A DNA stretch of 64,000 bases from Scilla litardierei. Taxonomy: Eukaryota; Streptophyta; Magnoliopsida; Asparagales; Asparagaceae. The notes below the pieces were generated by a model. It ran no database searches, had not been told where the DNA came from, and worked only from the letters and a program-made list of their open reading frames with translations. The DNA lies in the NCBI GenBank assembly GCA_030789695.1, contig CM061135.1:112910301-112974300 (forward strand), in the 5' to 3' direction. Both the position numbers and the translations under genes were made by a program. This document shows positions 12,340 to 23,144 of this stretch, piece after piece (position 1 is the stretch's first letter; every line of letters starts with the position of its first letter).

Positions 12340-13713
12340 GGTGCTTTAAAGACGTAGCTATAAAGTCATCTGGGGTGGCCCTTGAAGAGTAGACGGTAAG
12401 TTTAAGATACACCAATACCATGAATCTTCCTCGACTATTCATCTCTCTCTTTATGTGATTCCATAACAGTTTTCACTTAGCAATGATGTTTATGACAACT
12501 GTCATTCCATTGTTGCCCTCTTTCTGCATATTAAACTGAAGCCATCATGATCCACACTTACTATGAAATCATCCAACTGTGTTCTCTACTGACAAACTTC
12601 CATCTCCTACTTCTTTTCGATCCACTCTTGTCCTACAGTAGAAATTAGTTGTGCTTGCCCTCTCCACTTCCCATCTCCTTATTTTTTCATTCATATCACT
12701 TGTAAACCGAAAAGCTTAACTATGTTGCTCACTTGTCCTTCACTGGGAATCAGTTTCTCTTTCCCTTTTACACTTGCAAACTATGTTGCCTGACGTGGAT
12801 AGGTGACACGGACAGGTTACGATACAAATACACAGATTCGACATTTTGCATATCTGCGTGTGTGCTCTCGCTTACAGGTTTCTGGTGTGGAACGAGTGTT
12901 GGGAATGGGTATGGGTTTGTACCGACTACATGTATCTAAACATTCATACAGAATACATGTGTACGTGCATAATGTAGGACAAAATAGGTTTATACGTAGG
13001 GTGGGACAAATGGGCATGCCTAGATCCTGAAGACTAGGGCACACCATAATAAACATTAATGAAACGAAGCATTTTGTATGTGGAATACATATTAAAGTAG
13101 TTTTGAAGCGTCAGTTGGTGTCTCAGAAGCATCAAATAGGTGTAAAAACTTAGGTATTGTAATAAATTTGATGGTATGTGTTGGATACAAGTCCTCAACT
13201 GTCAATTGAGGACCTGTAAGTAAAATATCTTTAATCCAAGTACTGTTGTTCGAGATAAATGTTGGTTGAAAAATATCTTGCAATAGATTTGACTCTCATC
13301 ATGTCTTTTTCCCTCCGTGTTGGATGTAGTTGAATTTTTGTAGATTTTGTAAGTAGTTTTATCAGTTACTTGGACTTTCAGAAGAACACGCTTACATGGA
13401 TGGATTGTAATATTGTGAAATCACTTAATTATGTTTGTAAATTCATCTATGTTTTATGATTTAAGGGCATTTGTGTTTTTGCTTAATGATTAATACACAT
13501 ATTTGTCTTTGTTTCTTATTTATATCAAGCAAAATTCTATTTTGTTAGGTATTATGTTTTAATTTATGCTTCAAAGTTTTGGTTTCTTTTACGGTTGAGC
13601 ACTTTGCTACTTGCTTTTCTTTGTTAGAACATTGACATACACATCACATTCTGATATCAAACTTGGAATTGAGCATTGTTGTTGATTGATTCATGATATA
13701 TTATTTACTTTAG
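11575..13713 (+). other. Non-coding sequence upstream of exon A (probable intron)
   Basis: AT-rich sequence with a CA/CT microsatellite at 12,262-12,338 and no recognisable exon or element. The 5-phosphatase residues expected just before exon A (the LQEVEMGAG region) were looked for and not found, so this is probably the 3' part of a long intron. Confidence 0.6.
12262..12338. repeat. Compound (CA)n(CT)n microsatellite
   Basis: About 28 bp of CA repeats run directly into about 50 bp of CT repeats, 1.4 kb upstream of exon A. Confidence 0.97.
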
Positions 13714-13838
13714 GTAGGACTCGAGGGGAGTGTTAATGGACAATGGTGGTTGGATGCTATAGGAAAGAGCTTAGATGAAGGAATGTCATTTGAGCGTGTC
13801 GGTTCCAGGCAGTTAGCTGGATTGCTTATTGGTGTATG
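13714..13838 (+). CDS. Inositol polyphosphate 5-phosphatase, catalytic-domain exon A
   Basis: Type II inositol polyphosphate 5-phosphatases remove the 5-phosphate from inositol phosphates and phosphoinositides; the plant FRA3/5PTase12-14 group also carries N-terminal WD40 repeats. The exon is 125 bp with acceptor TTTACTTTAG and donor ATG/GTATAT. It translates as [20 protein letters not shown] followed by [22 protein letters not shown], which matches the FRA3-type segment after the QEVEMGAG motif. The final codon (W) is split after two bases and completed by the first base of exon B. No stop or frameshift is present. The WD40 part and the preceding catalytic exon are not recognisable in the 13.7 kb to the left. 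The family assignment is confident; the exact paralogue is not determined. Confidence 0.92.
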
Positions 13839-13999
13839 GTATATACTTATCTTGAAATGAACCATTTCAAAACATCAGAATAAATTCATCTTCTATGTTG
13901 CATTTGCTGATACATTTAGAAGTCAACTCATTCTTTGTTGCTTGTTTCTTATTCTCACCAATTCTTACTTGATATTTCTGATGGATCTATATTTTCCAG

Positions 14000-14084
14000 G
14001 GCTAGGAAAAATCTTAAGCCTCAAATTGGTGATGTTGATGTTGCGGCTGTGCCATGCGGATTAGGCCGTGCAATTGGTAATAAG
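14000..14084 (+). CDS. Inositol polyphosphate 5-phosphatase, catalytic-domain exon B
   Basis: An 85-bp exon with acceptor ATTTTCCAG and donor AAG/GTACTC. After completing the split Trp it reads [20 protein letters not shown] then LGRAIGNK, ending on a codon boundary. The GRAIGNK end is the first half of the family's conserved NKGAV block, whose second half (GAVGLRMR) opens exon C 27 kb downstream. It is separated from exon A by a normal 161-bp intron (13,839-13,999). The reading frame is intact. Confidence 0.93.
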
Positions 14085-14254
14085 GTACTCAATTTTCATA
14101 TATAAGCATTACTGCCATTTGTTTGCAATTTGCTTTATGAAAATACAAAGTCTTGGTTCTACAGATGTTGTGGAGAAGTTGGTAGGAAAGTGGAGTGTGG
14201 AAGAGTATTCTAACGATGTCATTTCAGGTGAATTGACAGGAAACGGAAGCGGAA

Positions 14255-14835
14255 TGGTTCTAACTTCTAACATCAAGGTTCTAAGATGGGATTTGGGAAA
14301 GAACTAGTTAAGGCTACTAAGATAAAAAAAATAGAGTATGGATTGTAGCCTCTCAGCCCATAGAGAAGATCAATCACCTACGTCAACATCCCGTATGAAG
14401 ATGATTCCTTTGAATCTCTTGCTCAAGTGGTCAAGCACATTCGCACCTTGTATGCACAGAGATCCTTAAAATCATAAGATGATTTCACAAATTGTTTTCT
14501 CCATTCATTGATTTTAAAAGTTGTATATAAAGTCTTATTTATACGTAAAACAAAGCCTAGTTAGACTCATACTCAGGCGTCTAAAAAGACGCAAACTGTG
14601 GACTAGAATAAAAATAAAAGAGTCTTCCTCAAAAGAAAACTCAAAAGGACCTTAAAAGGATTCAAATAAAAGAAGTATAAAAAGACTCAGATTACAAAGT
14701 TAAAATCGACTCAAACTCAAAATAGAAAATCTAATCAAATTTTACTTTTCTCATTTGATCTTGCGTCTTCCTTAGAGAAGGATTTACTTCGATTTCCAAA
14801 AAGAAATTGCATATGCTCCATGTTCATTCTACATC
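14255..14835. repeat. Diverged direct repeat, copy 1 (LTR-like)
   Basis: About 580 bp that align by eye with 16,849-17,423. Shared landmarks are GGTTCTAA at the start, GCACCTTG, TCATTGATTTTAAAAGTTG, CTTATTTATA, AAAAGACTCA, AATCGACTCA, and CATGTTCATTC near the end. Spacing and length suit an old LTR pair, but no coding region, primer site or target duplication is evident. Confidence 0.6.
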
Positions 14836-14913
14836 AAGTTTCTATTGGTTGGAGATAATTTGATCTTGAGTTTTAAAGTAGCGAAATCTGAAGAAACTCA
14901 GGTAACCATGTTG

Positions 14914-15082
14914 GGAATATCAATCCCCTGATGATTTATAGAAAGAGACGTCATACCTGCTAGTTTCTCGGCAATGGATTAACTGAAATAATAAAACCAA
15001 ATATCAATCCATTGATGATTTATAGAAAGAGATGTCATACCTGCTAGTTTGTAGGCAATGGATTAACTAAAATAATAAAACC
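14914..15082. repeat. Tandem duplication of about 83 bp, two units
   Basis: Two adjacent copies each contain TGATGATTTATAGAAAGAGA, GTCATACCTGCTAGTTT, GGCAATGGATTAACT and AATAATAAAACC. They differ at only a few bases, so the duplication is younger than the surrounding repeats. Confidence 0.9.
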
Positions 15083-16509
15083 CATGTGTTCTACTTCAAG
15101 TTCAATAAATGGCTTGGGTGGCGGCTCAAATGTGGATTTTGCTTAAAGCGTTGCTTCATACACTGCCTCTAACTTTCTATGGATCTATATCATGCTCGGT
15201 CTCGGGCTTTAGATCTGATTCTAACTATGTTTTTGGTCCTAAGTCTGGCTCGAACTCGGGGTCAGGTTTGAGCAGTGACTCTATCTCAGACTTTCTTTGG
15301 GACTGCGTTTCGGATACTGACAGTACTTTTTATTTTGGTAGCTCTGATTCTAATTATTTTGGGCTAGCAACTTCTACTTAGTCTATATTGTACCATGCAT
15401 AATCTGAACTTCCATTGACATTTCTTGGATTATGCTTTGATACTCTGCTTTTAGGTTGTCTTGTAGATCAGACTCTGAGCTGATTGTGAAGATGGTTGTA
15501 GCAAATGGTGGATTGATTGGTATTTGGGATGATACTAATTATGAAACTTGGGTTTCATTTGTAACCATTTTCTTAATCTTTACCATAATCCTTCCACCAA
15601 AATTTTACTTCTCTTAGCGTGCGACAAGCCCCTTTTTGGTTAGGTTGTAGAAAGCGAAAAAACTATACAATACATATCTCAATATCTTTGTATCTATCAC
15701 GTCACTCAAAGTTGTAGAAAGTTAGGGAATCTACGTATTTATCAAACTAATCTCTATATAAGTAGTCCATAGAAAATATGCATAAAAAGAAGCCTGATAT
15801 ACTTCAAAATATTCAAAATTCGAATGGTTTACTTTTAATTCTGGCTCAATTCTATCCTCAAACTACTTGAAAATCAGCCTAAAATAGGCCCAAATTGCTA
15901 TTGTGGGTTAGTTTAAGTTCTGAAGTAGAATTCGGATTAAGTTGAAAACGTAGGATTTGGATATGGTCTTCAGCTATGATTTCAATTAAATTTGGATCCG
16001 ACTTACATTTGTAATTGCTATGGGACTTAAAGCAGAGAAGGTAACATGGGTTTCGTTGATGGTGTATCTGGGTAACGACAGAGCAGAGAGTGGTCGTCGG
16101 TAGGGTGGTGGTGTGGAGTTCGAAGTTGACAGTGAGGGTTATAATGATGTGGATCGTTGACAACGATGAAATCACAAGCGGTCAACAGCAACATGGAAAC
16201 CGATGATGGAGGCTGAGAACTGATATGTTGAAGGGGTTAGGATCTTCTTGAGAAGAACAATATCATCATTTTGGATTATGATCTGATAGAATGATGAGAA
16301 TGATGGTAGTAGGTGACTTGAAACATTGATGACGATGGTGATGATGTTGGCACTGCCTTAATGATGAAAATGTAGATGATGATGATGATGGTTGAAGATG
16401 CTGCTATCGTTGGATGTTGATAAGGGGTTGGGATAGGAAGGAGTCGATGCTAATGGCAGCGGTGTAAGGGTTAGGATTTGTATTTGGTTAGGATTTTATA
16501 GAGAACATA

Positions 16510-16616
16510 ATAAGGTACATGATGAAGAGGAACTGACTTCAATTGGCGATTTTGTTACTATTTGGTACATGACGAAGAGGAACCGACTTCAGTTGGCGAT
16601 TTTGTTACTATTTGGT
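16510..16616. repeat. Tandem duplication of about 49 bp, two units
   Basis: GGTACATGATGAAGAGGAAC with the following ACTTCAATTGGCGATTTTG occurs twice back to back with three or so differences. Confidence 0.9.
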
Positions 16617-16848
16617 TACTGTTGAAAAGGAAAAGATGAATTGTAGAAATTTTTAGATCTCTTTTATTTTCAAGCTGATTTTTTTGCTAACTGATCTAAA
16701 ACATTTTTTTCTAATGGAAAATCAAGGTGAGTTTGTTTTATTTGAAGTAACTTTTTTGGCTAATGACTGAATTTTTTTCTTCTTCTAAAACTGAAACCCA
16801 AACTAATCAGGAAGAGAATGAGACCAAATTATGGGGAACATAAACAAA

Positions 16849-17423
16849 AAGGTTCTAACATCTAGGATTTTAGGATGAATTTGGTGAAGAACTAATTAGG
16901 GGTTTTAATATAAAAGATATAGTAGGGTTTTGGATCTCTCACCTTGAGGTCAGACCAACCATCAACTTGAATATGTTGCCTGAAGAAGATTCCTTCAAAC
17001 CTCATGCATGAGCAATCAAGCTCACTTTTGCACCTTGCATAGAGATTCATAAAATCACAAGATGATGTCACAAATAATTTTATCCAGTCATTGATTTTAA
17101 AAGTTGCATATACGGTCTTATTTATAGGTAAAAACAGTCCTGTATCATACTCATAATACAGCTTCTAAAAAGACTCAACCTCTAGACCAAAATAAAAATA
17201 AAAAAGTCTTCCTCAAAAGGAAACTAAAAAATAAAACTTTTAAATAAATGAAGTATAAAAAGACTTAAAGACTACAAAGTCAAAATCGACTCACACTCAA
17301 AAGACAAAATCTAATCAAATTCTACTTTCTTTTCTCCTTTGATCTCTAGTCCTCTTTGGAGTATGATTTACTTCATTTCCAAAAGAATTGGAATATATCC
17401 CATGTTCATTCCATATTATGCGT
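16849..17423. repeat. Diverged direct repeat, copy 2 (LTR-like)
   Basis: Partner of 14,255-14,835 in the same orientation about 2.6 kb away, with many substitutions and small indels. The 2 kb between the copies holds only short tandem duplications and no recognisable protein. Confidence 0.6.
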
Positions 17424-17751
17424 TCATCGTAGGAAGACATGTACATAGGGTGTAACCACACATAATGAGGACACTATATGATTAACGGGTAAATGGTAGA
17501 TTCTCATATGTAAATTTCTTGGGATTGGTGGATCATACATAGGGTCATGCTAATCTAAATAATAATGTGCAGAAGTCACCACACTGAGGGGATAATTTGG
17601 CAGATGCAGACTACTGAAACTGGTCCATATATGTGAAATTACTAAGACCAAATTAACTTTCACTTGATGACAAAATGGATGACTAAATACCTTCCAAGGT
17701 TTTTCTGATATCTAGGCCATTTGGAGAGCACCTGAATGCAAGTGTACAGTC

Positions 17752-18570
17752 AAATTATTCATCAAAGCATATACTATACAAAATTAACATTGAAACAAAG
17801 AGTAATCACCATTTTGTCATAACATAATTGAATGTATAAAAAGAGAGGGATCATTACCCATACGATGGTTATATCAAGTGGGAACATGCAAAATAGTCCA
17901 CAATAAAAAAAGAAACCAATATCCCAAAATTTTGGGGTTGGTGATTATTTGTTCTTTAACTATTATTCCTTTTAGAGTCACATCCTCGGTTACATTAGCA
18001 AATTTGTTTCACTGAGATAACTTGGGATTGATATGAACATTGCCTTCTGATCACGAGGCCATTTGATGAGCTTAAATTATTCATTAAAGCATATACTGTT
18101 CAAAATTAACATTGAAACAAGGAGTAATCACCAATTTGCCGTTACATAATTGCATGCGGAACGAGAGAGATGGATCATTCACCATATAATGGTTATATCA
18201 AGCGGGAACATGCAACTAGTCCACAGTAAAAAAAGAAGCGACTATATCAAATAATTAGTTTTGGTGCCTAAATCTTCTTCCACTATTCGTTTCTTTTAGG
18301 GCCACTTTCTCTGTTACCTTAGCAAATTAGTTTAAAGGAGATAACTTGGGTGACTGATAGAAGCATTGCAGGCTTCAGATCTAGAAGCGACTATTCATTA
18401 CATTTCTAAAAAAAGAAGCGACTATCTCAAAAATTTGGGTTTGGTGCCTATATCTTCTTCCACCATTCATTTGTTTTAGGTCCACCTCATCTGTTACCTG
18501 AGCAAATTCGTTTTAAGGAGATAACTTGGGGGACCGATAGCAGCATTGCAGGCTTCAGATCTAGAAGGTA
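17752..18570. repeat. Long-unit tandem repeat, about 2.5 units of about 310 bp
   Basis: Units start near 17,752 and 18,080, with a shortened third from about 18,390. Each carries GGTTATATCAAG plus GGGAACATGCAA (first two), AAAAAAGAA then TTTTGGTGCC-like sequence, TCTGTTACCT-like sequence, GAGATAACTTGGG, and GCATTGCAGGCTTCAGATCT (last two). No coding sequence is seen. It looks like a local segmental tandem amplification inside the intron. Confidence 0.8.
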
Positions 18571-21353
18571 TATATGATAGGCACAAAAGGAAGGTAATTG
18601 AGGAATATGATGGTTAACCATGGAGAAAAGAATTTGAAATCTTGGATCTTCACGGGGGAAGTGCAGGATGATTCTATTCCAGAACTTAAAGCCTTCAAGA
18701 AGTACATCGTGTCGTATGACTCATGTTAGGTGTACAATAGAGTGAACTGCTGTTCAAGTCTGCTCAAGTAGTATATTAACCTCAAATCAGGAGTGCTAGA
18801 ACCAGAAAAATTCTGTGGGGAAAATTGGAAGAAAGAAGTATGAAAAAAAGAGGGCATGGCCAATAATGTTCACATGAGCTGCTAACGCATCCAGTTAGCT
18901 TTACTAGCACAGAGTATATTGCTGCTCTTCAAGTCTGCAAAGTAAGGATGAAAAATTCATCAGTACCGAGCAATATGAGAGGATTGGGGGAGAAGCGGAA
19001 ATTGATGGACAAGAGAAGTAGGGGTGACGAATAATCTTTGGTCCATGAAATAAATGTGAATCTAGCTGCACCGCAAGCAACTCCTTCATGAAGAGAGTAT
19101 GCAGTCTCCTTGGGCAGTTGAGGCAGTACTAGTGTAGGAGAGAGAAAGATGAGTGCTCTATGGAGCCCATAGTTGCCATAATCGGGCATGCATTTGAGCA
19201 CCAGCTCAGTGCTACATGAGCACATAATTCTTTCTTTTAAATTTTATAAGGGAAGAGGTGAACCCAGTGGTCACTGAAAGCAAAAATGGAAAGCGGATTT
19301 GCTGATCTCAGAAGGATAAGTAGTCTGGTTCCATTTATTTTTATGAAGAGTACTTACATTACATTTGGAAGAGCGATCCAGTGCATAGGCTTACAATGGT
19401 GAAACTGGCTGTGGATGAAACCAGTCAAGTGTGCATACCAACAATGACATAATTTTGCTCATATTGCTTACTTTTTGAGTCTTTGGATCCATTTTCTTAC
19501 AATACCTGCTTTTCTGAATTATATCAAACTTGTCGCGTTGTTTAATCTGTGTGTTCCTCCGGTGCAGTCAGCATTCACTTTATTCTTTAAATTACTGAAA
19601 ATATATCTGTTCCCATTATATTTTCTCGACCAAGTTGTTCACTGGATTATTCTTCTACCTTCAGTGGTTCATTCATGAGATATGCAGAAGTTAAATGATT
19701 TTGTTATGAGTAACTTTTGGGCTTATTTGTATGATGTTATCAGTATATCCATCTAAAACATAAATTATGTCTCAGTGGTGCTGTGTTGTTGACAACCGGA
19801 GTTTATGCTATTATCGTATTCTCATGATTTCTTTTGGTTTTAGAATAATGTATGTTTTCAAAATATGCTTCCGAACTTATTCTGACTTTGCTTCTGGATT
19901 TCAAGTATTATCCCTTCAATGAGTTATTTCAGAAACATCAAACTTCCGTGGTGTGGTAGATGTTCATGAATCACAACTATGCTCATAATCATTTCCTTGT
20001 AGTTCAATTTCCATTGCTTCTCCAACTTTTCCCTCTAACCTGGTATTTCACGAGTCCTACTTTTCTGATTCTCCATGAACCACGATTCCACGTGAGATAT
20101 ATACCCCTTCAAACTTTCTTATGCCACTTGTCATTATCGAATCTACCAAATAATTTGAATGCATACTTACAAGATTGCTCAAGTCAAAAGTCCAAAAGTC
20201 ATCTGAATCTGGTTTAATCATGATAACTACTTAACTGTTGTCTGTTGTGTATTCTTAATCCAAATGGACCAGGTGATTTGAAACGCTTTTCAAGCCAATA
20301 TATTATGACCGAGGTTTGATTCTTTTGTTGGTTTAGTAAATAAGAACGTAGACTCCAATTTACTTAATTTAACTCACATGCTCTTGTTTAATTTTGGTTT
20401 CTTAAGGAAAGTGAACCAATTAATTTTTTTAGTGTTTGTTGTTTTACATTTTTATCGCATGAATTTTTTCTTGCTCTTATATAGTTCGCCTTTTCTTCTG
20501 AACTCTAAGCTTCGTTTTCATCTTCCCGATTAAATATTACATTTAATTTATTTTTGAATGTAAATATAAGATACAATCTTTTAACCTACTAAGTAATTTT
20601 GTGCTTATGTTTAATTTCAGAGTGAATATTGGTATGTTCATTAACATATTGGATGATGAGGATGGCCCTACTGGACTCTCTACTTCCGTCTTCATTACAT
20701 ATTATTTTTAATTGATTTTTGCACTAAAGTACTTAACTATTCGGGTGAATCTTATGTTTAATCGTCTAATGTAATTGCACTTACAATTAATTCATTATGA
20801 ATTATGTCGTGTTCATTAACATGTGTCTTGAAGACAAAGATTGAATATCAATAGTCTAATTGTCATTATCTTATCATTATCACCTAAACTAGTTTGGGCC
20901 GGTTAACTCAGATGATATAATTGTCTTCACTCCTTCCCTTTTTTATACCAATATCTGTTCATATGAAACTGGACATTTCAACTGCATTCTAGTTATTTAG
21001 CTTTTTTATTTCACTTCTTGTACCAGTGCTTTCAACTTAAATCTTATAACCTCCAAATGATCAATTAGTCAGCTATATTTGTTATCACATCTATTTCCTC
21101 TTTTAACTTCAGCCATGTGTCCTTGCGTGATATTGATTACTATAATTTTGGAGTGAAAATACATTCTATTATCTTAAATATAAGCGATAATTCAGCTTGA
21201 AAATGGGTTTAACCCATAATGGATTTATGCCCAGTTCATCTCTTTCAAGTTTCAACTTCAACTTCTTTTTCTAAATTTTACCCTAATCCTAACCCATAAT
21301 CCAAAACTGAGGACTTGATTTGGGTTGACTTGAGGATGACAATGGAAAGAGGG
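18571..21353 (+). other. Unannotated intron sequence
   Basis: About 2.8 kb of AT-rich sequence. The open frames here are short, have no recognisable motif, and lack splice context. I see no transposon landmark and nothing I can assign. Confidence 0.5.
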
Positions 21354-22807
21354 TGTCATGCCCTGCTCTGCATAATACTGGAGAAGGGAATGGAAGGCCC
21401 ATGATTTGCTTAAATCAAGAGGAAAATATGTGAAATTTTTTCCCCCCTGGCTTTAAATATGACTAGTGTCAATGTAATTATCACAAAAGTTCTCCATGCA
21501 AGCTCTTTAACAAGAAACAAAAATAAATCCAAAATTTATTACATCCCATTTTGCATTAAAAACCTCTCCAAAAATAAGAATACATTTATCACAACTAAAT
21601 AAATAAAAAGTAATGAAATAGAAATGCTCCAAGGCATGTACAAAAATTTTGTCCATAATTTATTTGTATCTCCTAATCAGAAATAAATAAAACAATCTAA
21701 ATATTAATCCTTAGGATAGACCTGCTCCTCCCCATCTACCTAAGCAAGGGGGTCAGCCTCAAAGTATCTATTCTCCGAACCTGACTGATATTCAATAAAA
21801 AAAATATGAATGTCAGGTCTCCAAAAAATCAAGTATTTTAAATCCTTTTTATATAACAAAAACATGTAGAAGCAAAGTCATGCGATGAATAAAATGATCA
21901 ATGTATGCCGTAGAATGACAAGTCTTATGAATAACTATGTACATCATAATCGGCAATAAATGGTGAAATCAATTAATGTCATTAAACTATAATGTCAAGT
22001 CTAGCATGAGTCACTAATCTATCGTATCAAGTATATCATGATATCACTATCTACAGTATCAAGTGTAGCATGATGATCCTAGACTAATCACGTAAGTCAT
22101 TTCTAAGGGTGTAATATTCAATTTGTCCATCTGTAAAAACGATTAATTTAGACCAATAACCTTTTTGGACAGTGCATCGTCGATCTACATCCATGTGTCA
22201 TAATATTTCCCATGATTCTAGGGTCTGGTCTTATAGTCATGAGTCGTAACCTTCCCCCGGTTGTCATTTGGATTATCACTGTGTCATAAATATGTAGTAT
22301 CCATCAATATCTTCCCACACTTTTTAACTGGTTACAGTCATCGGGGGTCTCTCATCGCATATAAATTGGGAGAGCGGATGCGAAGTCGTGGAGAATTAGG
22401 AGTTCGAATCAACGCGGATTTCTCATGAAGGAGCGGCGGCGTCGAGTTGAATTAGGATTTCGTTGGTTGCTGTTGTTGGATGCTTGGAGAGACAGAGGCG
22501 AGAAAGAGATAGGGTGGCTGAGGGTAAGATAGAAGTGGGCCGGCTCTCATTGAGTTGGGTTTGGGGTTTTAAGGGAAAGAAAAGAAAAAGAGAAGGATAA
22601 AGTTAATGGGCCGGCTTAAAAGGAAGGAAGGAAGGAAGGAAATAAAGAAAGAAGAGTTGGACCGGGTTTTGGGCTAAACAAAAAAAAATAAAAGGTAAGA
22701 AAAAGGAAAGAGGAGAAGTAAAGAAAATGTAGAAAAATAATTTAGAAAATCATAAGGAATTCAAAAAAAATTCATAGTGGTATTATCAAAATTTATGGGT
22801 CATTACA
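21354..22807 (-). repeat. Gypsy LTR, left member (3' LTR) of a minimal-internal pair
   Basis: On the + strand it ends GGGTCATTACA at 22,807, followed by the reverse complement of a purine-rich segment related to the family's polypurine tract. The right-hand 450 bp (from GCATATAAAT near 22,357) match 37,370-38,168. The part to the left is poorly matched by the partner LTR, so the left boundary at a TGTCATGCC is tentative. Confidence 0.6.
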
Positions 22808-23052
22808 TTTTACACACCTTACAAAAAAATTTCGTCATCAGAATTTCCAAAAGCAAGATAAAAGTAATGAAAAGTACTTAAATGACAAGCAAGATAAATG
22901 ATTTGATCCATAACGGGGTAAAGTATAACATGCAAGCAATAGATAGAAAAACTGAAGTCGTCAAGAAATAGGTTCGAGTTTGTTTTACAGTATATCCTAC
23001 TCAACCTATACTGTTCACAAGGTGGTCAGTGCGGCCTGCATTTGCCATCACT
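22808..23052 (-). mobile_element. Residual internal region (245 bp) of the gypsy LTR pair
   Basis: Only 245 bp lie between the two LTRs. The left end holds a PPT-like segment (minus strand: AAATTCTGATGACGAAATTT, then GTAAGGTG). The right end holds the family's primer-site segment (CCTGCATTTGCCATCACT on the + strand, i.e. a TGATGGC-type start on the minus strand; the related elements read TGGTGGC). No gag or pol is present. The same arrangement occurs at 46,277-46,406. Confidence 0.65.
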
Positions 23053-23144
23053 TGTAACGTCCTGGTTTATTGGGTCATCACAATTTATAAAAAAGTATGC
23101 ATGTTCTGCTGGATACCCGTGAAAACAAAATACACGGAATAAAC
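23053..23144 (-). repeat. Right (5') gypsy LTR of the same pair, outer fragment
   Basis: It starts TGTAACGTCCTGG and resembles the openings of the LTRs at 43,657 and 46,407 (TGTAACG, then CAATT, then ATGCATGT). It is cut after about 90 bp by the SIRE-like copia at 23,145. The rest of the LTR resumes at 36,656. Confidence 0.65.

Noticed and set aside
12340..12392. Possible exon after the CT microsatellite (CTCTCTCCAG acceptor, short open stretch)
   Set aside because: The translated residues (CFKDVAIKSSGVALEE) do not match the 5-phosphatase segment expected before exon A, and a pyrimidine repeat easily mimics an acceptor.
14068..14307. 79-codon frame overlapping the end of exon B
   Set aside because: It crosses a good splice donor in a different frame from exon B and matches nothing I recognise.
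15109..15381. 90-codon Ser/Asp/Gly-rich frame
   Set aside because: Low-complexity, no homology recognised, no splice or promoter context; between two decayed repeats.
18904..19225. Overlapping minus-strand frames of 61 and 98 codons
   Set aside because: No recognisable domain, no conserved start context, and no splice pattern. They could be part of an old element, but nothing supports a gene.
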